Source: Aeropyrum camini SY1 = JCM 12091
Lineage (GTDB): Archaea > Thermoproteota > Thermoprotei_A > Sulfolobales > Acidilobaceae
Reading direction: 5' to 3'
DNA length: 64,000 bases
Assembly: GCF_000591035.1 (NCBI RefSeq)
Contig: NC_022521.1
Span: 310,001 to 374,000, forward strand
In this document: piece after piece, positions 33,178 to 42,139 of the stretch
Layout: each line of letters begins with the position of its first letter
Numbering within the stretch: the stretch's first letter is position 1
Position numbers and translations under genes: made by a program
Notes under the pieces: generated by a model
The model's database searches: none
Told to the model about the DNA's origin: nothing
Seen by the model: the letters and a program-made list of their open reading frames with translations, nothing else

Positions 33178-33301
33178 TGGCGCCGGGGGCGGGATTCGAA
33201 CCCGCGCGCCCCTCCTGGGGCAACGGGTCTCTCGTGCGGCGGCGCGGAAACCCCTGTGCCGACCTCGAGCCCGCCGCCTTGGGCCGCTCGGCCACCCCGG
33301 C
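33178..33301 (-). tRNA. tRNA-Ser (CGA) with 35-nt intron at 37/38, CCA encoded
   Basis: GCCGGGG pairs with CCCCGGC, and the discriminator is G, the archaeal mark of serine tRNA. Exon 1 (33301-33264) ends with the anticodon loop CTCGAG, so the anticodon is CGA. Exon 2 (33228-33178) resumes ACCCGT and includes a long variable arm (GCCCCAGGAGGGGC) and T arm GGGTTCGAATCCC. Between them 35 nt (33263-33229) form the canonical archaeal intron, expected to be cut by the splicing endonuclease at a bulge-helix-bulge; the exact boundary may shift by a few bases. Confidence 0.92.
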
Positions 33302-33381
33302 ACCTTAGCCTGAGGCCCATTTAAAATCTCTATGATGTAATTGGGGTTTTAATCCCTTGGCCCTGCCTCCCTAGTTTTGGT

Positions 33382-33948
33382 GTGAAGATAATGGTTTCCA
33401 GGAGAGGCGTTGCCTCTTCCCTGAGGGCTCTGCTTGACAGGGGTTTTAGGTTTACTATTATAGGCGGGACCGTGGTGGAGCATGCCCTGGGAAGCAGGGA
33501 TCTTGGGGATGATGTAGACCTGTTTGGTGAGGAGCCTTCCCCGCTTCTCGAGGAGGAGTATTATAGTGTCGCCCACGAGCTGGGATGGTCCTCGGGCCAG
33601 ACGTGGCTCGGGACGCCCAGGCTCATAGCTAGGGTTGGAGGTGAGGAGGTTCCTCTGGAGTTCTTCGACAACGTCCACGACTTCTACGTCCCCGAGCCTA
33701 TGCTTGAGAGGGCTGAGAGGGTGGTTTTGGATGGTGTCAGGGTTAAGATGGTTCTCCTGGAGGACCATATAGTTTTGAAGGCCCACGCAGGTAGAGGGAG
33801 CGATATGGAGAGGCTTAAGGAGATAGGAAGGCATGTGAGGAAGGGTCGTCTACAGGTTAGCGCCAGTCTAGTGCGGGAGGCTGTAGAGTTTTTCGGTGAT
33901 GAAGCCCCAGTCCTCTTGAGGAGGCTTAGAGAGGCTGGCCTGCTATGA
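33382..33948 (+). CDS. Nucleotidyltransferase-fold protein
   Basis: 188 residues. FTIIGGTVVEHALGSRDLGDDVDLF carries the glycine pair and D-x-D of the nucleotidyltransferase superfamily, and VPLEFFDNVHDFYVP supplies a possible third acid. VKMVLLEDHIVLKAHAGRGSDMERLKEI is the following helical region. Substrate unknown. The start is GTG at 33382. It overlaps pyk by 4 bp, so the two genes are coupled. Confidence 0.72.
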   Translation: MKIMVSRRGVASSLRALLDRGFRFTIIGGTVVEHALGSRDLGDDVDLFGEEPSPLLEEEYYSVAHELGWSSGQTWLGTPRLIARVGGEEVPLEFFDNVHDFYVPEPMLERAERVVLDGVRVKMVLLEDHIVLKAHAGRGSDMERLKEIGRHVRKGRLQVSASLVREAVEFFGDEAPVLLRRLREAGLL

Positions 33949-35321
33949 GGGGACCTGTCAAGATAGTGGCTACAGTAGGCCCCTCCTCAGCCTCAGCCTC
34001 TATACTAGCCCAGATGCTTAGCCTCGGTGTGGATGTTGCCAGGATAAACACCAGCCATGGGAGCGTGGATCAGTGGAGCAGCATGCTGGAGTCGCTGAGG
34101 AGAGCTGAGGAGGCCGTGGGGAAGAGGGTGGGTGTTGCTGTAGACCTTGAGGGCCCTAGGGTTAGGACCAGTAACAGCGCTCTAGTCAAGCTGGAGAAGG
34201 GTGACCTAGTAACCCTCGGCTACATGGAGGGGGATATACCGGTCGATTCTAAGCAGTTCTTCGAAGCGCTGGACGAGGGGGATATAGTTTTGCTGGACGA
34301 CGGTAAGATAGCTCTCCAGGTAGAGTCGGTAGAGGGGTTCCAGGTTAAAGCGAGAGTTATAGAGGGGGGAGTTCTGGGGCCTAGAAAGGGGGTGGTGGTT
34401 AGGGGTAAGGAGCCCGACCTGCCGCCCCTCACCGCCAGGGACAGGAGCGCCCTCGAATTCTTCGCCGACAAGGGTGTCAGCCACGTTTACGTCAGCTTCG
34501 CCCGGAGCGCCGAGCACGTTGAGAAGGTTAGAAGCATCATAAGGAGGCTAGGCCTCAGGCATGCGAGAGTCTTCGCCAAGATAGAGGGGCCCAGCGGGGT
34601 CAGGAGGATAGGGGAGATTGCCGAGGCGAGCGACGGCGTTATAATAGCTAGGGGCGACCTCGGCATGCACTACAGTCTGGAGGAGCTCCCGGAGATACAG
34701 GAGCTCATAGTTATGGAGGCCAGGAGGAGGCATAAGACGGTGGTTCTGGCCACAGAATTCCTTTCAAGCATGATAGAGAAGCCTGTGCCCACAAGGAGCG
34801 AGGTTGTTGACATCTACCAGGCTGTACTTCAGACGGCGGACGCGCTTATGCTTACAGGGGAGACGGCGGTAGGGAGGTATCCAGTCAAGTCTGTCCAGTG
34901 GATGGCGAAGATATCCTCAAGGGCATATAGAAAGCTGGCTGCCAGCCCGCCCGAGAAGCCTAGGCCGACGTCAACACCCTACAAGCTGGCCTTAGGCCTT
35001 GTGGAGCTCGCCGAGAGCCTTGACGCCCCCCTGGTTGTATACAGCAAGACTGGCAGGTTCGCTGAGAGGCTCGCAAGCTTCAGACCCCTCAAAACGTTCT
35101 ACGTCGGTGTGCCCAGCCGTGAAGTTGAGAGGGTCGTGAGGCACCTCTGGGGGGCTGAACCCGTTGTTGTTGGAGACCACCCCTACGAGGCTGGCCTGGC
35201 CAGGACCTACGAGAAACTCCGCAGCGAGAATATAATACATGGTGACGAGACCGTGGTTGAGGCGGCCTGGAGCAGCGAGAGGGGGATATATATTATCAGG
35301 GTTAGGAACCTAGAGTTCTAG
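33945..35321 (+). CDS. pyk: Pyruvate kinase
   Basis: Converts phosphoenolpyruvate and ADP to pyruvate and ATP in glycolysis. 458 residues: VDVARINTSHGS near the start, the catalytic Lys in VFAKIEGPSG, metal ligands in VIIARGDLGMHYSLEELPEIQ, and ALMLTGETAVGRYPVKSVQWM. A C-terminal regulatory domain follows from about residue 335. All key residues are present. Confidence 0.95.
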   Translation: MRGPVKIVATVGPSSASASILAQMLSLGVDVARINTSHGSVDQWSSMLESLRRAEEAVGKRVGVAVDLEGPRVRTSNSALVKLEKGDLVTLGYMEGDIPVDSKQFFEALDEGDIVLLDDGKIALQVESVEGFQVKARVIEGGVLGPRKGVVVRGKEPDLPPLTARDRSALEFFADKGVSHVYVSFARSAEHVEKVRSIIRRLGLRHARVFAKIEGPSGVRRIGEIAEASDGVIIARGDLGMHYSLEELPEIQELIVMEARRRHKTVVLATEFLSSMIEKPVPTRSEVVDIYQAVLQTADALMLTGETAVGRYPVKSVQWMAKISSRAYRKLAASPPEKPRPTSTPYKLALGLVELAESLDAPLVVYSKTGRFAERLASFRPLKTFYVGVPSREVERVVRHLWGAEPVVVGDHPYEAGLARTYEKLRSENIIHGDETVVEAAWSSERGIYIIRVRNLEF

Positions 35322-36007
35322 CCGCCCCCTCCAGAAAGCCTATACCCGCCGTCAACCCTCTCGAGCACTCCCTTCTCCAGCAGCCTCTCCAGAGCCAGTC
35401 TCCAGTAGAAACCAAGGCTCCCGGGGTCTATGCCATAGAACTCCTTGAAAGCCTCCTCAAGCTCCCCGGCTGACACGGCCCGGCCCCTCAGACCCTCGTG
35501 CTCCCTGAAAAGCCTCGTAATAAACTGCATAGTGTCCTCGAGACGCGTCCACGGGTACTGGAACCACGCCCACTCCCTGACCTCCATATAATAGTAGTCC
35601 GGCTTGAACTTGGCAACGCTGCTTATCCACTGCAGGGCTGCAACCCTCAGCTCCAAGGGCTTCCATTCCCTCTCTATAAACTCTTTAGCTAGGAGTAGAG
35701 TATCCCCGGTATCCACTATATCGTCAACGAGGAGAGCCTTCATACCACCCAGGTCGACACGGTAGGGGAACTTTAGTATGGCCTTCTCAGCCATCCTGGC
35801 TGCCTCCACCCAGTGCTGGCTCTGTATGCTAAGCAGGTTGGTCACGTCCAGGAAATCGCAGAGCAGCCGGGCGGGGACGAAGCCCCCCCTAGAGACAGCT
35901 ATAATCACGTCTGGCTTATACCCGCTCTCCCTGATGGAGTTGGAGAGGCCCAGGCTCCACTCGACAATCTCGCTCCAGTCCACAAGCTTTACAGGCACTC
36001 TAGCCAA
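35318..36007 (-). CDS. Purine phosphoribosyltransferase
   Basis: 229 residues. VIIAVSRGGFVPARLLCDFL and the PRPP-binding loop ALLVDDIVDTGDTLLLA identify a type I phosphoribosyltransferase; the WAWFQYPW motif resembles archaeal xanthine-guanine or hypoxanthine enzymes that salvage purine bases. A C-terminal extension from about residue 170 adds a small winged-helix-like segment (FYWRLALERLLEKGVLERVDGGY). It converges on pyk, their ends overlapping by 4 bp. Confidence 0.85.
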   Translation of the reverse strand: MARVPVKLVDWSEIVEWSLGLSNSIRESGYKPDVIIAVSRGGFVPARLLCDFLDVTNLLSIQSQHWVEAARMAEKAILKFPYRVDLGGMKALLVDDIVDTGDTLLLAKEFIEREWKPLELRVAALQWISSVAKFKPDYYYMEVREWAWFQYPWTRLEDTMQFITRLFREHEGLRGRAVSAGELEEAFKEFYGIDPGSLGFYWRLALERLLEKGVLERVDGGYRLSGGGG

Positions 36008-36054
36008 CTCCAGGCCACCACCTGGAAACCGGACCGCCGGGCTTTAAAATAGGT

Positions 36055-36927
36055 GTGCCACAGGATTTCAATGGGCCTTGCCTCAGGAGTTACGGGGAGT
36101 GGAGTGTCGTGGAGGATCTGTGCAGGCTTGTGTCCACGCTGTACAGAAGACTCTCGTCGGCCGCTAGAAGGAGGCTCCTGAAAGGCCTCGGGCTCGCTGT
36201 CGAGAGGGGAGACCCTGCTCTAGTATACCACAGCCTATCCACTCTCGCCCGAGACTACTACGGCGACTCCCTACCCTATGCAAGCGAAGGATACTATAAG
36301 ACCTACAGCTCCGCACCGTGCGTGGGGCTGCCCGAGCCGGCCAGGTCCTCGGGGGTGGACGTGCTCGAGGCTATACGCATGAGGAGGAGCAGGAGAAGCT
36401 ACTCGCAGAGGCCTCTCACAGCAAAGGAGGTTTCAACCCTACTATTCCACGTAGCAGGCATAACAGGGCGTGCATGGTGGGGGGGTCCGAAGAGGCCCTA
36501 TCCAAGCGCGGGCGCGCTACAGCCAGTGGAGGTCTATCTAGTTGTTGAGAGGGTTGAGGGTCTGAAGCCGGGGCTCTACCATTACAACCCTGCTGGACAC
36601 TGTCTCGAGATGCTGCGTGAAGGGAGGCTGCTCCGGGAGCTGGCCGATGTGAGCCTAGGCCAGGATCATGTTGCCGATGCTGCGGCAGCCCTCGTCCTGA
36701 CAGCCGTCTACACGAGGACAGGCTCAAAGTATGGGCACCGCAGCTACAGGTACGTCCACTGGGATACAGGCTTTGCAGGGGAGAACCTCTACCTAGTATG
36801 CGAGGCCCTAGGCCTGGCGACAGTGGCTGTGGGGGCGTTTTACGACGAGGAAATGTGCAGCTTCCTCGGTATCGAGTGCCCCTGGGAAATGCCCATGCTG
36901 GTGTTCCCCGTGGGAGCTAGGGGATGA
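36055..36927 (+). CDS. Nitroreductase-fold oxidoreductase, SagB-like
   Basis: 290 residues with an N-terminal helical extension of about 100, then the FMN-dependent nitroreductase fold: VLEAIRMRRSRRSYSQRPLTAKEVSTLLFH (phosphate-binding arginines), YPSAGALQPVEVYLVVE, and GFAGENLYLVCEALGLATVAVGAFYDE. The last pattern marks the SagB-type dehydrogenases, which oxidise thiazolines or other substrates; the actual substrate here is unknown. No precursor-peptide genes are adjacent. Confidence 0.82.
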   Translation: MPQDFNGPCLRSYGEWSVVEDLCRLVSTLYRRLSSAARRRLLKGLGLAVERGDPALVYHSLSTLARDYYGDSLPYASEGYYKTYSSAPCVGLPEPARSSGVDVLEAIRMRRSRRSYSQRPLTAKEVSTLLFHVAGITGRAWWGGPKRPYPSAGALQPVEVYLVVERVEGLKPGLYHYNPAGHCLEMLREGRLLRELADVSLGQDHVADAAAALVLTAVYTRTGSKYGHRSYRYVHWDTGFAGENLYLVCEALGLATVAVGAFYDEEMCSFLGIECPWEMPMLVFPVGARG

Positions 36928-36948
36928 TAGGCAGAAGCCTCCAGGGGT

Positions 36949-37902
36949 TTAACGAGGCTTCGATAAAAGCTCTCTCACTATAGACTCCTGCAGCGAGGCC
37001 GACATTCTCTCGCCAAACTCCTTAAACCTCTCTCCCTGGAGCACCCTACCGACTTCCACTGTCCGTCCAAGTATTATGGTGTCCACCATCTCAGCTATCC
37101 ACAGGTCAATGATAGGCGTCTTAACCCTTCTACTACTAGCAACCGCCTCCAGGGAGAGGAGGCTGGCCACGTCCTCTATGCTTAATAGGGGGGGTGAGAC
37201 GCTCAGCTCACTCCCCAACACCACGGTTTTAACGCTGTGCTCCCTAGCTAGGGCGAATGCCGCCGCAGCCCCCGCGTCCACTACTATGCCCTCGCGTGCG
37301 AAGCCGTAGAGTGAGGTTACTACAGAGTGGGATTCCTCCACGATCCAGTATACTGACGAGTCTGGAACGTAGTATGACTTCAACTTTCTCCTCCTCGCAG
37401 CCCTCACCAGGAGCCGTCCCCTCTTCGCAGGCGACGCCTCGAGAACGTAAACATCTATTCCCCCTAGGGTGAGGGTTTTTGAGAGAAAGTCTAGCAGGAC
37501 ACCTGAGAAGCCTGCTATAAGTATCTTGTCAGCGTTTCTAACCTCCTCCACCGCCTTCGCAGCGGCCTCAAGCCTGCTCCTCCTATCCAGCTCTATTAGC
37601 TTCTCGAAGACTGCACGAACATCTACACCGCCCCCGGGGTTTGACTCCAGGAGTTTCAGGGCCAGGCTAAGGGCGTGGAACACCTGGCCTGGCGTTGTGA
37701 ACCTCTGCATAGCCTCCCTTAGGCTGGCTGCAAGTCTCTCCGAGGCGCGGGTATCCTTCAAACCCCTCCTGACTTTCCCTTCAAGAAACTCCGCTATCGA
37801 CTCGAGGGTATTGTCGAGGCCTCTGGGCAGGCTCTCCTCTATAATCCTCGCTATCTCTCCGGCCACGTCGTCCCGCGTCCTTTTAAAGAAAAACGCGCAC
37901 AA
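36949..37902 (-). CDS. eIF2B/IF-2B-like family protein
   Basis: 317 residues. The N-terminal half is helical. The C-terminal half is the Rossmann-like domain of the eIF2B alpha/beta/delta and ribose-1,5-bisphosphate isomerase family, with ADKILIAGFSGVLLDFL, VYVLEASPAKRGRLLV, VDAGAAAAFALA and VVLGSE. In archaea such proteins act as ribose-1,5-bisphosphate isomerase or methylthioribose-phosphate isomerase relatives; the typical catalytic Cys of those enzymes is not obvious, so the reaction is uncertain. Confidence 0.72.
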   Translation of the reverse strand: MCAFFFKRTRDDVAGEIARIIEESLPRGLDNTLESIAEFLEGKVRRGLKDTRASERLAASLREAMQRFTTPGQVFHALSLALKLLESNPGGGVDVRAVFEKLIELDRRSRLEAAAKAVEEVRNADKILIAGFSGVLLDFLSKTLTLGGIDVYVLEASPAKRGRLLVRAARRRKLKSYYVPDSSVYWIVEESHSVVTSLYGFAREGIVVDAGAAAAFALAREHSVKTVVLGSELSVSPPLLSIEDVASLLSLEAVASSRRVKTPIIDLWIAEMVDTIILGRTVEVGRVLQGERFKEFGERMSASLQESIVRELLSKPR

Positions 37903-38015
37903 CCCTAATTACACCACTCCTGCCAGGTTTCATAAGCTAGTGTTACACACCTAAAGATAATCCTTTATTCTCGGGTAAATATTAACATTATGTTTTGGCG
38001 GCGGAGAGAGGATCT

Positions 38016-38699
38016 ATGGCCTTGGGAATAGTCGTCGGCGTGGACGAGGCGGGTAGGGGAAGCCTAGTTGGGGAGCTTGTGGTGGCTGGCTTCGCGGTTG
38101 AAGAGTCTAGGGAGGAGGAGCTGCTTAGTCTCGGCGTTAGGGACAGTAAAGAACTCAGCCCGGCGGCCAGGATGGAGCTTTACCGTGAGATCTCGGGAAT
38201 CGGCTTCTTCACTGTGGAGGCCATTAGGCCCTGGGAGGTCGATAGCGAGAATATTAATGTGCTTGTCACCAGGGCCGTCGAGGAGATACTCTCCAGGATA
38301 ATATCGTATCTCGGGGTCCAGCCCTCACTGGTGGTTGTAGACAAGTATGGCGACGTCCAAGGGCTCAGGCTTGCCCTGAGAAGGCTTGGTATAGAGCCTT
38401 GGTCCCTTGTTGTGGAGGAGAAGGCGGACGCGAGGTATCCCGTGGTGTCGGCCGCCAGTATAGTGGCTAAGGTTGTAAGGGATGCTAGGCTCCGCGTGTT
38501 AAGGCGTATGTACGGGGTCAGGGGCAGCGGCTACCCGAGCGATCCGGAAACCAGGGAGTGGGTCAGGGAGGTGTTCGCTAGGGGTGAGGCGCCGAGTTTT
38601 ATCAGATACACCTGGTCTACAGTCAAAAAACTGGGGGGGCCCTGGAGGGGTAAGAAGACGGGTAGGAGTAGGAGGCTGGACGAGTTTCTAGGAGGGTAG
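38016..38699 (+). CDS. rnhB: Ribonuclease HII
   Basis: Cleaves the RNA strand of RNA-DNA hybrids. VDEAGRGSLVGEL holds the first catalytic Asp and Glu, DSKELSP the conserved helix start, VVVDKYGD another catalytic Asp, and EEKADARYPVVSAASIVAK the last acid. The GSGYPSDPETREWVRE block is also typical. The open frame starts TTG at 37995, but ATG at 38016 has a GGAGAGAGG sequence at the right spacing. The motif usually reads GRGPLIGP; here Ser replaces the Pro. Confidence 0.92.
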   Translation: MALGIVVGVDEAGRGSLVGELVVAGFAVEESREEELLSLGVRDSKELSPAARMELYREISGIGFFTVEAIRPWEVDSENINVLVTRAVEEILSRIISYLGVQPSLVVVDKYGDVQGLRLALRRLGIEPWSLVVEEKADARYPVVSAASIVAKVVRDARLRVLRRMYGVRGSGYPSDPETREWVREVFARGEAPSFIRYTWSTVKKLGGPWRGKKTGRSRRLDEFLGG

Positions 38700-38703
38700 A
38701 GTC

Positions 38704-39777
38704 TTGTCTAGGAGGAGGCTCAGGAAGTTCGAGAGGCCTGAGGAGGCCCTGCTACACCTGCTTGACGCGGCGGGCATCTTAAAGGTGGGCTCTAAGGTGT
38801 GGCTGCACAAGCCTCGGGTCAGAGAGATGGGGTTCCAGTACCTCGCGGTGGAGGCTCTCGTCAGGGAGTACGCCTTGGCGGCGGAGAGGGAATACAGGGG
38901 TGGAGTGGTGTACAGCAAGGTGTACGGTGGGAAGGAGTATAAGATACTGCTGGGCCCTGGCGAGGAGGTGGCCGACGCCTCTCTAGCCGACCCGAACACG
39001 TCACAAAGGCTATTATTCTCGTGGAGACATCTTGAGGAGCTGCTCCCCTCACCACCACTACCAGCTTTCGTCGTGGACCTGAGCCTCAAGTTCATGCACA
39101 CCGAGGAGGAGCTCTCGAAGCTCAGGCTCCAGATAGCCGTCGCCCTAAGCGAGGTCAGGAAGTACCTCTGGGATCCCCATCTGGTGCTCACTAACATAGA
39201 CCCCCAGACCTCCGGGTGGATAGGCGAGGTCCTGGGAGAGAACAAGGTCACCATAAGCCAGAGCAAGCCCAGCGAGATCCTCTGGAGCATGGATGCAGAC
39301 AGGGTCGTTATACTCAGGCCCGACGCGCCCCAGCCTCTCAGCGGCAGCGAGGTCCTCGCAGCCGACGCGTTCCTCATAGGGGGGATAGTAGACAGGATAC
39401 CCCGCCCCGGCGTAAGCAGAATACTCGATAACCTGGTGCCCTGGGGAGTCCCAAGGAAGATCGAGCTTAGAGGATCTGTAGCAGGGGTTCCAGAAAGGAT
39501 AAACAGGATAATAGAGATACTGCTGAAAGCCCGCTATAAATACCCCGGAAACCTTGAGAAGGCGATAATAACCTCGATGACAAAGAAGGACATGCTAACA
39601 CGCCTCTACAGCGAGATAATAAAGAGGGGCAGGAGGGAGGGGAGCGGGCTGGCAGTTAAGTGGAGCCTATACAAGGAGCTATCCAGCTGGCTCCCCATAA
39701 CACCGGAGGACTTCCTCCTAGCAGCCAAGAGGGCTAGAGCAAGAATAGAAGACGGCCCAGCCAAGGACAATACCTAA
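38704..39777 (+). CDS. trm10: Trm10-type tRNA N1-methyltransferase (position 9)
   Basis: 357 residues with the SPOUT methyltransferase block AADAFLIGGIVDRIPRPGVSRILDNLVPWGVPRKIEL, characteristic of archaeal Trm10, which methylates N1 of purine 9 in tRNA. The N-terminal part (RRRLRKFERPEEALLHLL) is the crenarchaeal RNA-binding region. It follows rnhB by 4 bp from a TTG start, so the two are probably one operon. Confidence 0.85.
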   Translation: MSRRRLRKFERPEEALLHLLDAAGILKVGSKVWLHKPRVREMGFQYLAVEALVREYALAAEREYRGGVVYSKVYGGKEYKILLGPGEEVADASLADPNTSQRLLFSWRHLEELLPSPPLPAFVVDLSLKFMHTEEELSKLRLQIAVALSEVRKYLWDPHLVLTNIDPQTSGWIGEVLGENKVTISQSKPSEILWSMDADRVVILRPDAPQPLSGSEVLAADAFLIGGIVDRIPRPGVSRILDNLVPWGVPRKIELRGSVAGVPERINRIIEILLKARYKYPGNLEKAIITSMTKKDMLTRLYSEIIKRGRREGSGLAVKWSLYKELSSWLPITPEDFLLAAKRARARIEDGPAKDNT

Positions 39778-40026
39778 TACCGCGAGACCCCGCCTCAGCC
39801 CCCGCCGTCCAATAAAAGCCTGCCCCCGGGCTATACTCCCTCTTCCATGTCGTCGAGGGTCATTGAGCATGTGGCATCGGCTTTGAAGCCGGAAACGTCC
39901 GCCAGCCCGGGTTTGAGGGTATGGTGCGCAGCTCCTAGGGCCTGGCAACCCTCATATGCTGTTTGACGCTCAGGGCTTAAACTCTAATATTGTCCTCGGC
40001 CTCTTCATAGGGTAGATGGTTAGTCT
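39778..40026. other. Intergenic region with a possible short ORF or RNA
   Basis: About 250 bp. A 39-codon plus-strand frame (ATG at 39847 to TGA at 39964-39966) has coding-like codons but no recognisable motif. The same stretch could fold: GAGGGT at 39916-39921 can pair with ACCCTC at 39949-39954. A TATA-like AATAAAAGC lies near 39811. Small protein or structured RNA; I cannot decide. Confidence 0.3.
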
Positions 40027-40914
40027 GTGTTGAGGGTTGAGATTGTAGCGGCGGACAGCATGGGCGTTAGGAGTCTAGCGACCTTCGTTGAGGCCTGCGG
40101 CTACTCCATAGGCGTCGACCTAGGGGCGTCGATAGCTCCCAGAAGGTTCTCTCTACCCCCCCATCCCAGGGAGCTGAGGAGGCTGGAGCAGGCTTTAGAC
40201 ATGGCTAGGAGGAGGCTGGAGGAGAGTAGCATAGCAATTATAACCCACTACCACTACGACCACTATCTACGCGACGAGCCGGAGCTATACGCTGGCCGCC
40301 TCCTGCTTGCTAAGGATATAAACAGGTCTATAAACAGGAGCCAGAGGATTAGGGGTTACAGGTTTATAGTGAAAAGCGGCCTCCTCGAGAGGGGTCGTGT
40401 AGAGTACGCCGACTCAAGGGTTCTCACGTTTGAGGGAGGCCTGACTATAGAGTTCTCGAAGCCTGTCTGGCATGGGGAGGAGGGTACGAAGCTCGGTAAA
40501 GTGCTTATGGCAAGGATTATCTGCGAGGGACTCTCGGTAGTGTTCGCCAGCGACGTCCAGGGTCCTGGGAGCAGGGAGGCGCTGGAGGAGCTTCTGAAGT
40601 GGTCTAGGCCTAGGCCGCTAGTACTCATCATCAGCGGGCCCCCGCTCTACCTCGGGGGATACAGGGTTGGGAGGTCCTCGGTGGAGTTGGGGATAAGGAA
40701 CCTGGAGGTGATTGTAGAGAAGCTTAGGCCTAAGAATCTGGTGGTGGACCACCATCTAGTGAGGGACCCAGGGTTCCGCGAGGTCCTCCAGAGCCTCAGG
40801 GGTAAGGCTGCCGGGACGGGCGTGGAGGTTTTGACGGCGGCGGAGTACATGGGGCTGCCGCTCGAACCCCTTGAGACTATGAGGAGGGAGCTTTGGAAGG
40901 GAGAGGAGGGTTAG
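40027..40914 (+). CDS. UPF0282-type metallo-beta-lactamase-fold protein
   Basis: 295 residues. ITHYHYDHYLRDEPE is the zinc-binding H-x-H-x-D-H motif of the metallo-beta-lactamase superfamily, and LSVVFASDVQGPG and LVVDHHLVRDPGF supply further ligands. The overall sequence fits archaeal UPF0282, whose substrate is unknown. The start is TTG at 40027 behind an AT-rich promoter near 39978-39990. It overlaps nep1 by about 20 bp. Confidence 0.85.
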   Translation: MLRVEIVAADSMGVRSLATFVEACGYSIGVDLGASIAPRRFSLPPHPRELRRLEQALDMARRRLEESSIAIITHYHYDHYLRDEPELYAGRLLLAKDINRSINRSQRIRGYRFIVKSGLLERGRVEYADSRVLTFEGGLTIEFSKPVWHGEEGTKLGKVLMARIICEGLSVVFASDVQGPGSREALEELLKWSRPRPLVLIISGPPLYLGGYRVGRSSVELGIRNLEVIVEKLRPKNLVVDHHLVRDPGFREVLQSLRGKAAGTGVEVLTAAEYMGLPLEPLETMRRELWKGEEG

Positions 40915-41594
40915 GCCCGGTTAAGATAGTGTTCCTTGAGTCCAGCGTGGAGCTCGTGCCCAGGAGCCTGTGGAGCCACCCGCAGGTCCTCAGGAGTGCT
41001 AGGAGGTACGGTATAGAGCCTGAAGACCTGCTCCTCGATAAGAGCCTGCACTACAACGCCATGGCAGGGCTGCCCGCTAAGTGGAAGAGGGGGAGGCCCG
41101 ACATACTCCACGTAGCCCTCCTCACCTCTACCGAGACCCCCCTCTACCAAGAGGGGCTTCTGAGGATATACTTCCAGGTTTACGACGGCAGGGTTTTCGA
41201 GGTTAGAAGCGGCGTCAGGATACCTAAAAACTACGAGAGGTTCAAAGGCCTCATAGCCCAGCTACTCAAGACGGAACGGGTTCCCCCGAAGGGTGGAGAG
41301 CCTCTTATACGCCTGTACTCGACGAGCCTTAGGGAGTTCGTCGAGAAGGAGGGGGGGCCTATACTCATGTGGGAGAGAGGCGCACCCTCCACTGCCATTT
41401 TCGTCGCAGCCAGGGCTCTATCCACAGGCCTCCCTATAGGAGTGGGGGCGTTCCCCCGGGGCGAGTTCAAGAGGTCGACGCTTAGGAAGGCCTCGGAAGC
41501 CTACTCCATAATGGGTGGAGCCCCTCTCAAAACGTGGGGGGTCGCTTCGAGGATTGTATACGCGCTGGAGAGGCTTAAAGGCCTCCCCGCTTAG
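40893..41594 (+). CDS. nep1: Nep1/Emg1 16S rRNA pseudouridine N1-methyltransferase
   Basis: SPOUT-family enzyme that methylates the hypermodified pseudouridine of 16S rRNA and assists small-subunit assembly. LLDKSLHYNAM and KRGRPDILHVALL are Nep1 signatures; VGVGAFPRGEF-like IGVGAFPRGEFKR is the SAM-binding knot. 233 residues. The TTG start at 40893 has an AGGAGGGAG sequence just before it and lies within the previous gene, indicating coupling. Confidence 0.9.
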   Translation: MEGRGGLGPVKIVFLESSVELVPRSLWSHPQVLRSARRYGIEPEDLLLDKSLHYNAMAGLPAKWKRGRPDILHVALLTSTETPLYQEGLLRIYFQVYDGRVFEVRSGVRIPKNYERFKGLIAQLLKTERVPPKGGEPLIRLYSTSLREFVEKEGGPILMWERGAPSTAIFVAARALSTGLPIGVGAFPRGEFKRSTLRKASEAYSIMGGAPLKTWGVASRIVYALERLKGLPA

Positions 41595-41652
41595 CGTAGA
41601 CCGTTGCGAGGCGAGATAGAGGCGGAACGTTGGGACGCCATAGAGCCTCCTA

Positions 41653-42102
41653 CTAGATAGACATTGAGCCGCTCTCTCCTCTCCTGTCCTCCCTCCAGCC
41701 TCCAATGTCCTTCAGCTGTGATAGCAGTGGGTTCAGCCTCCCCTCCCTACTGGCCTCCTCGATAAGATTCTTGACCTGGCTGGTGTGCCTTATATCGAGC
41801 TCGATAAGCAGCTCCATCATCTTCAGTGTAGTATCCCAGACGTCAAGCAGGAGCTCACGGGGTATATTGCTGGATATGAAGGGGTCCTGTAGCCAGTCGT
41901 CGAAGGCCTTGAGCGTCTTTATCATGTGGTTGAACGCAAGCCTTGTGTGTATTATTAGGTCTAGCCTGTCGGAGTTTCTAACCTGGCTATCTATGTTCTT
42001 AAAGTTCTCTAGCACAGCCTTCTGGAGCATCACCCAGCGCTCCAGGCTCCTCGTGAAGGCCGTTACATCGGTAGGTCTAGACAAGCCCTGCCACCTCACC
42101 AT
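41653..42102 (-). CDS. DUF2153-like crenarchaeal protein
   Basis: 149 residues, almost entirely helical (TRSLERWVMLQKAVLENFKNIDSQ, RLDLIIHTRLAFNHMIKTLKAFDDWLQDPF). It fits the crenarchaeal family DUF2153, of unknown function. It converges on nep1 and is followed upstream by the Trm112-like gene on the same strand. Confidence 0.65.
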   Translation of the reverse strand: MVRWQGLSRPTDVTAFTRSLERWVMLQKAVLENFKNIDSQVRNSDRLDLIIHTRLAFNHMIKTLKAFDDWLQDPFISSNIPRELLLDVWDTTLKMMELLIELDIRHTSQVKNLIEEASREGRLNPLLSQLKDIGGWREDRRGESGSMSI

Positions 42103-42139
42103 CTATGATAGTGGGTTTTGGGGTCTCTTATTCTATCAT

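Noticed and set aside
33071-33313. Overlapping open frames on both strands at 33.1-33.3 kb
   Set aside because: They lie on the tRNA-Pro and tRNA-Ser genes and have no other support.
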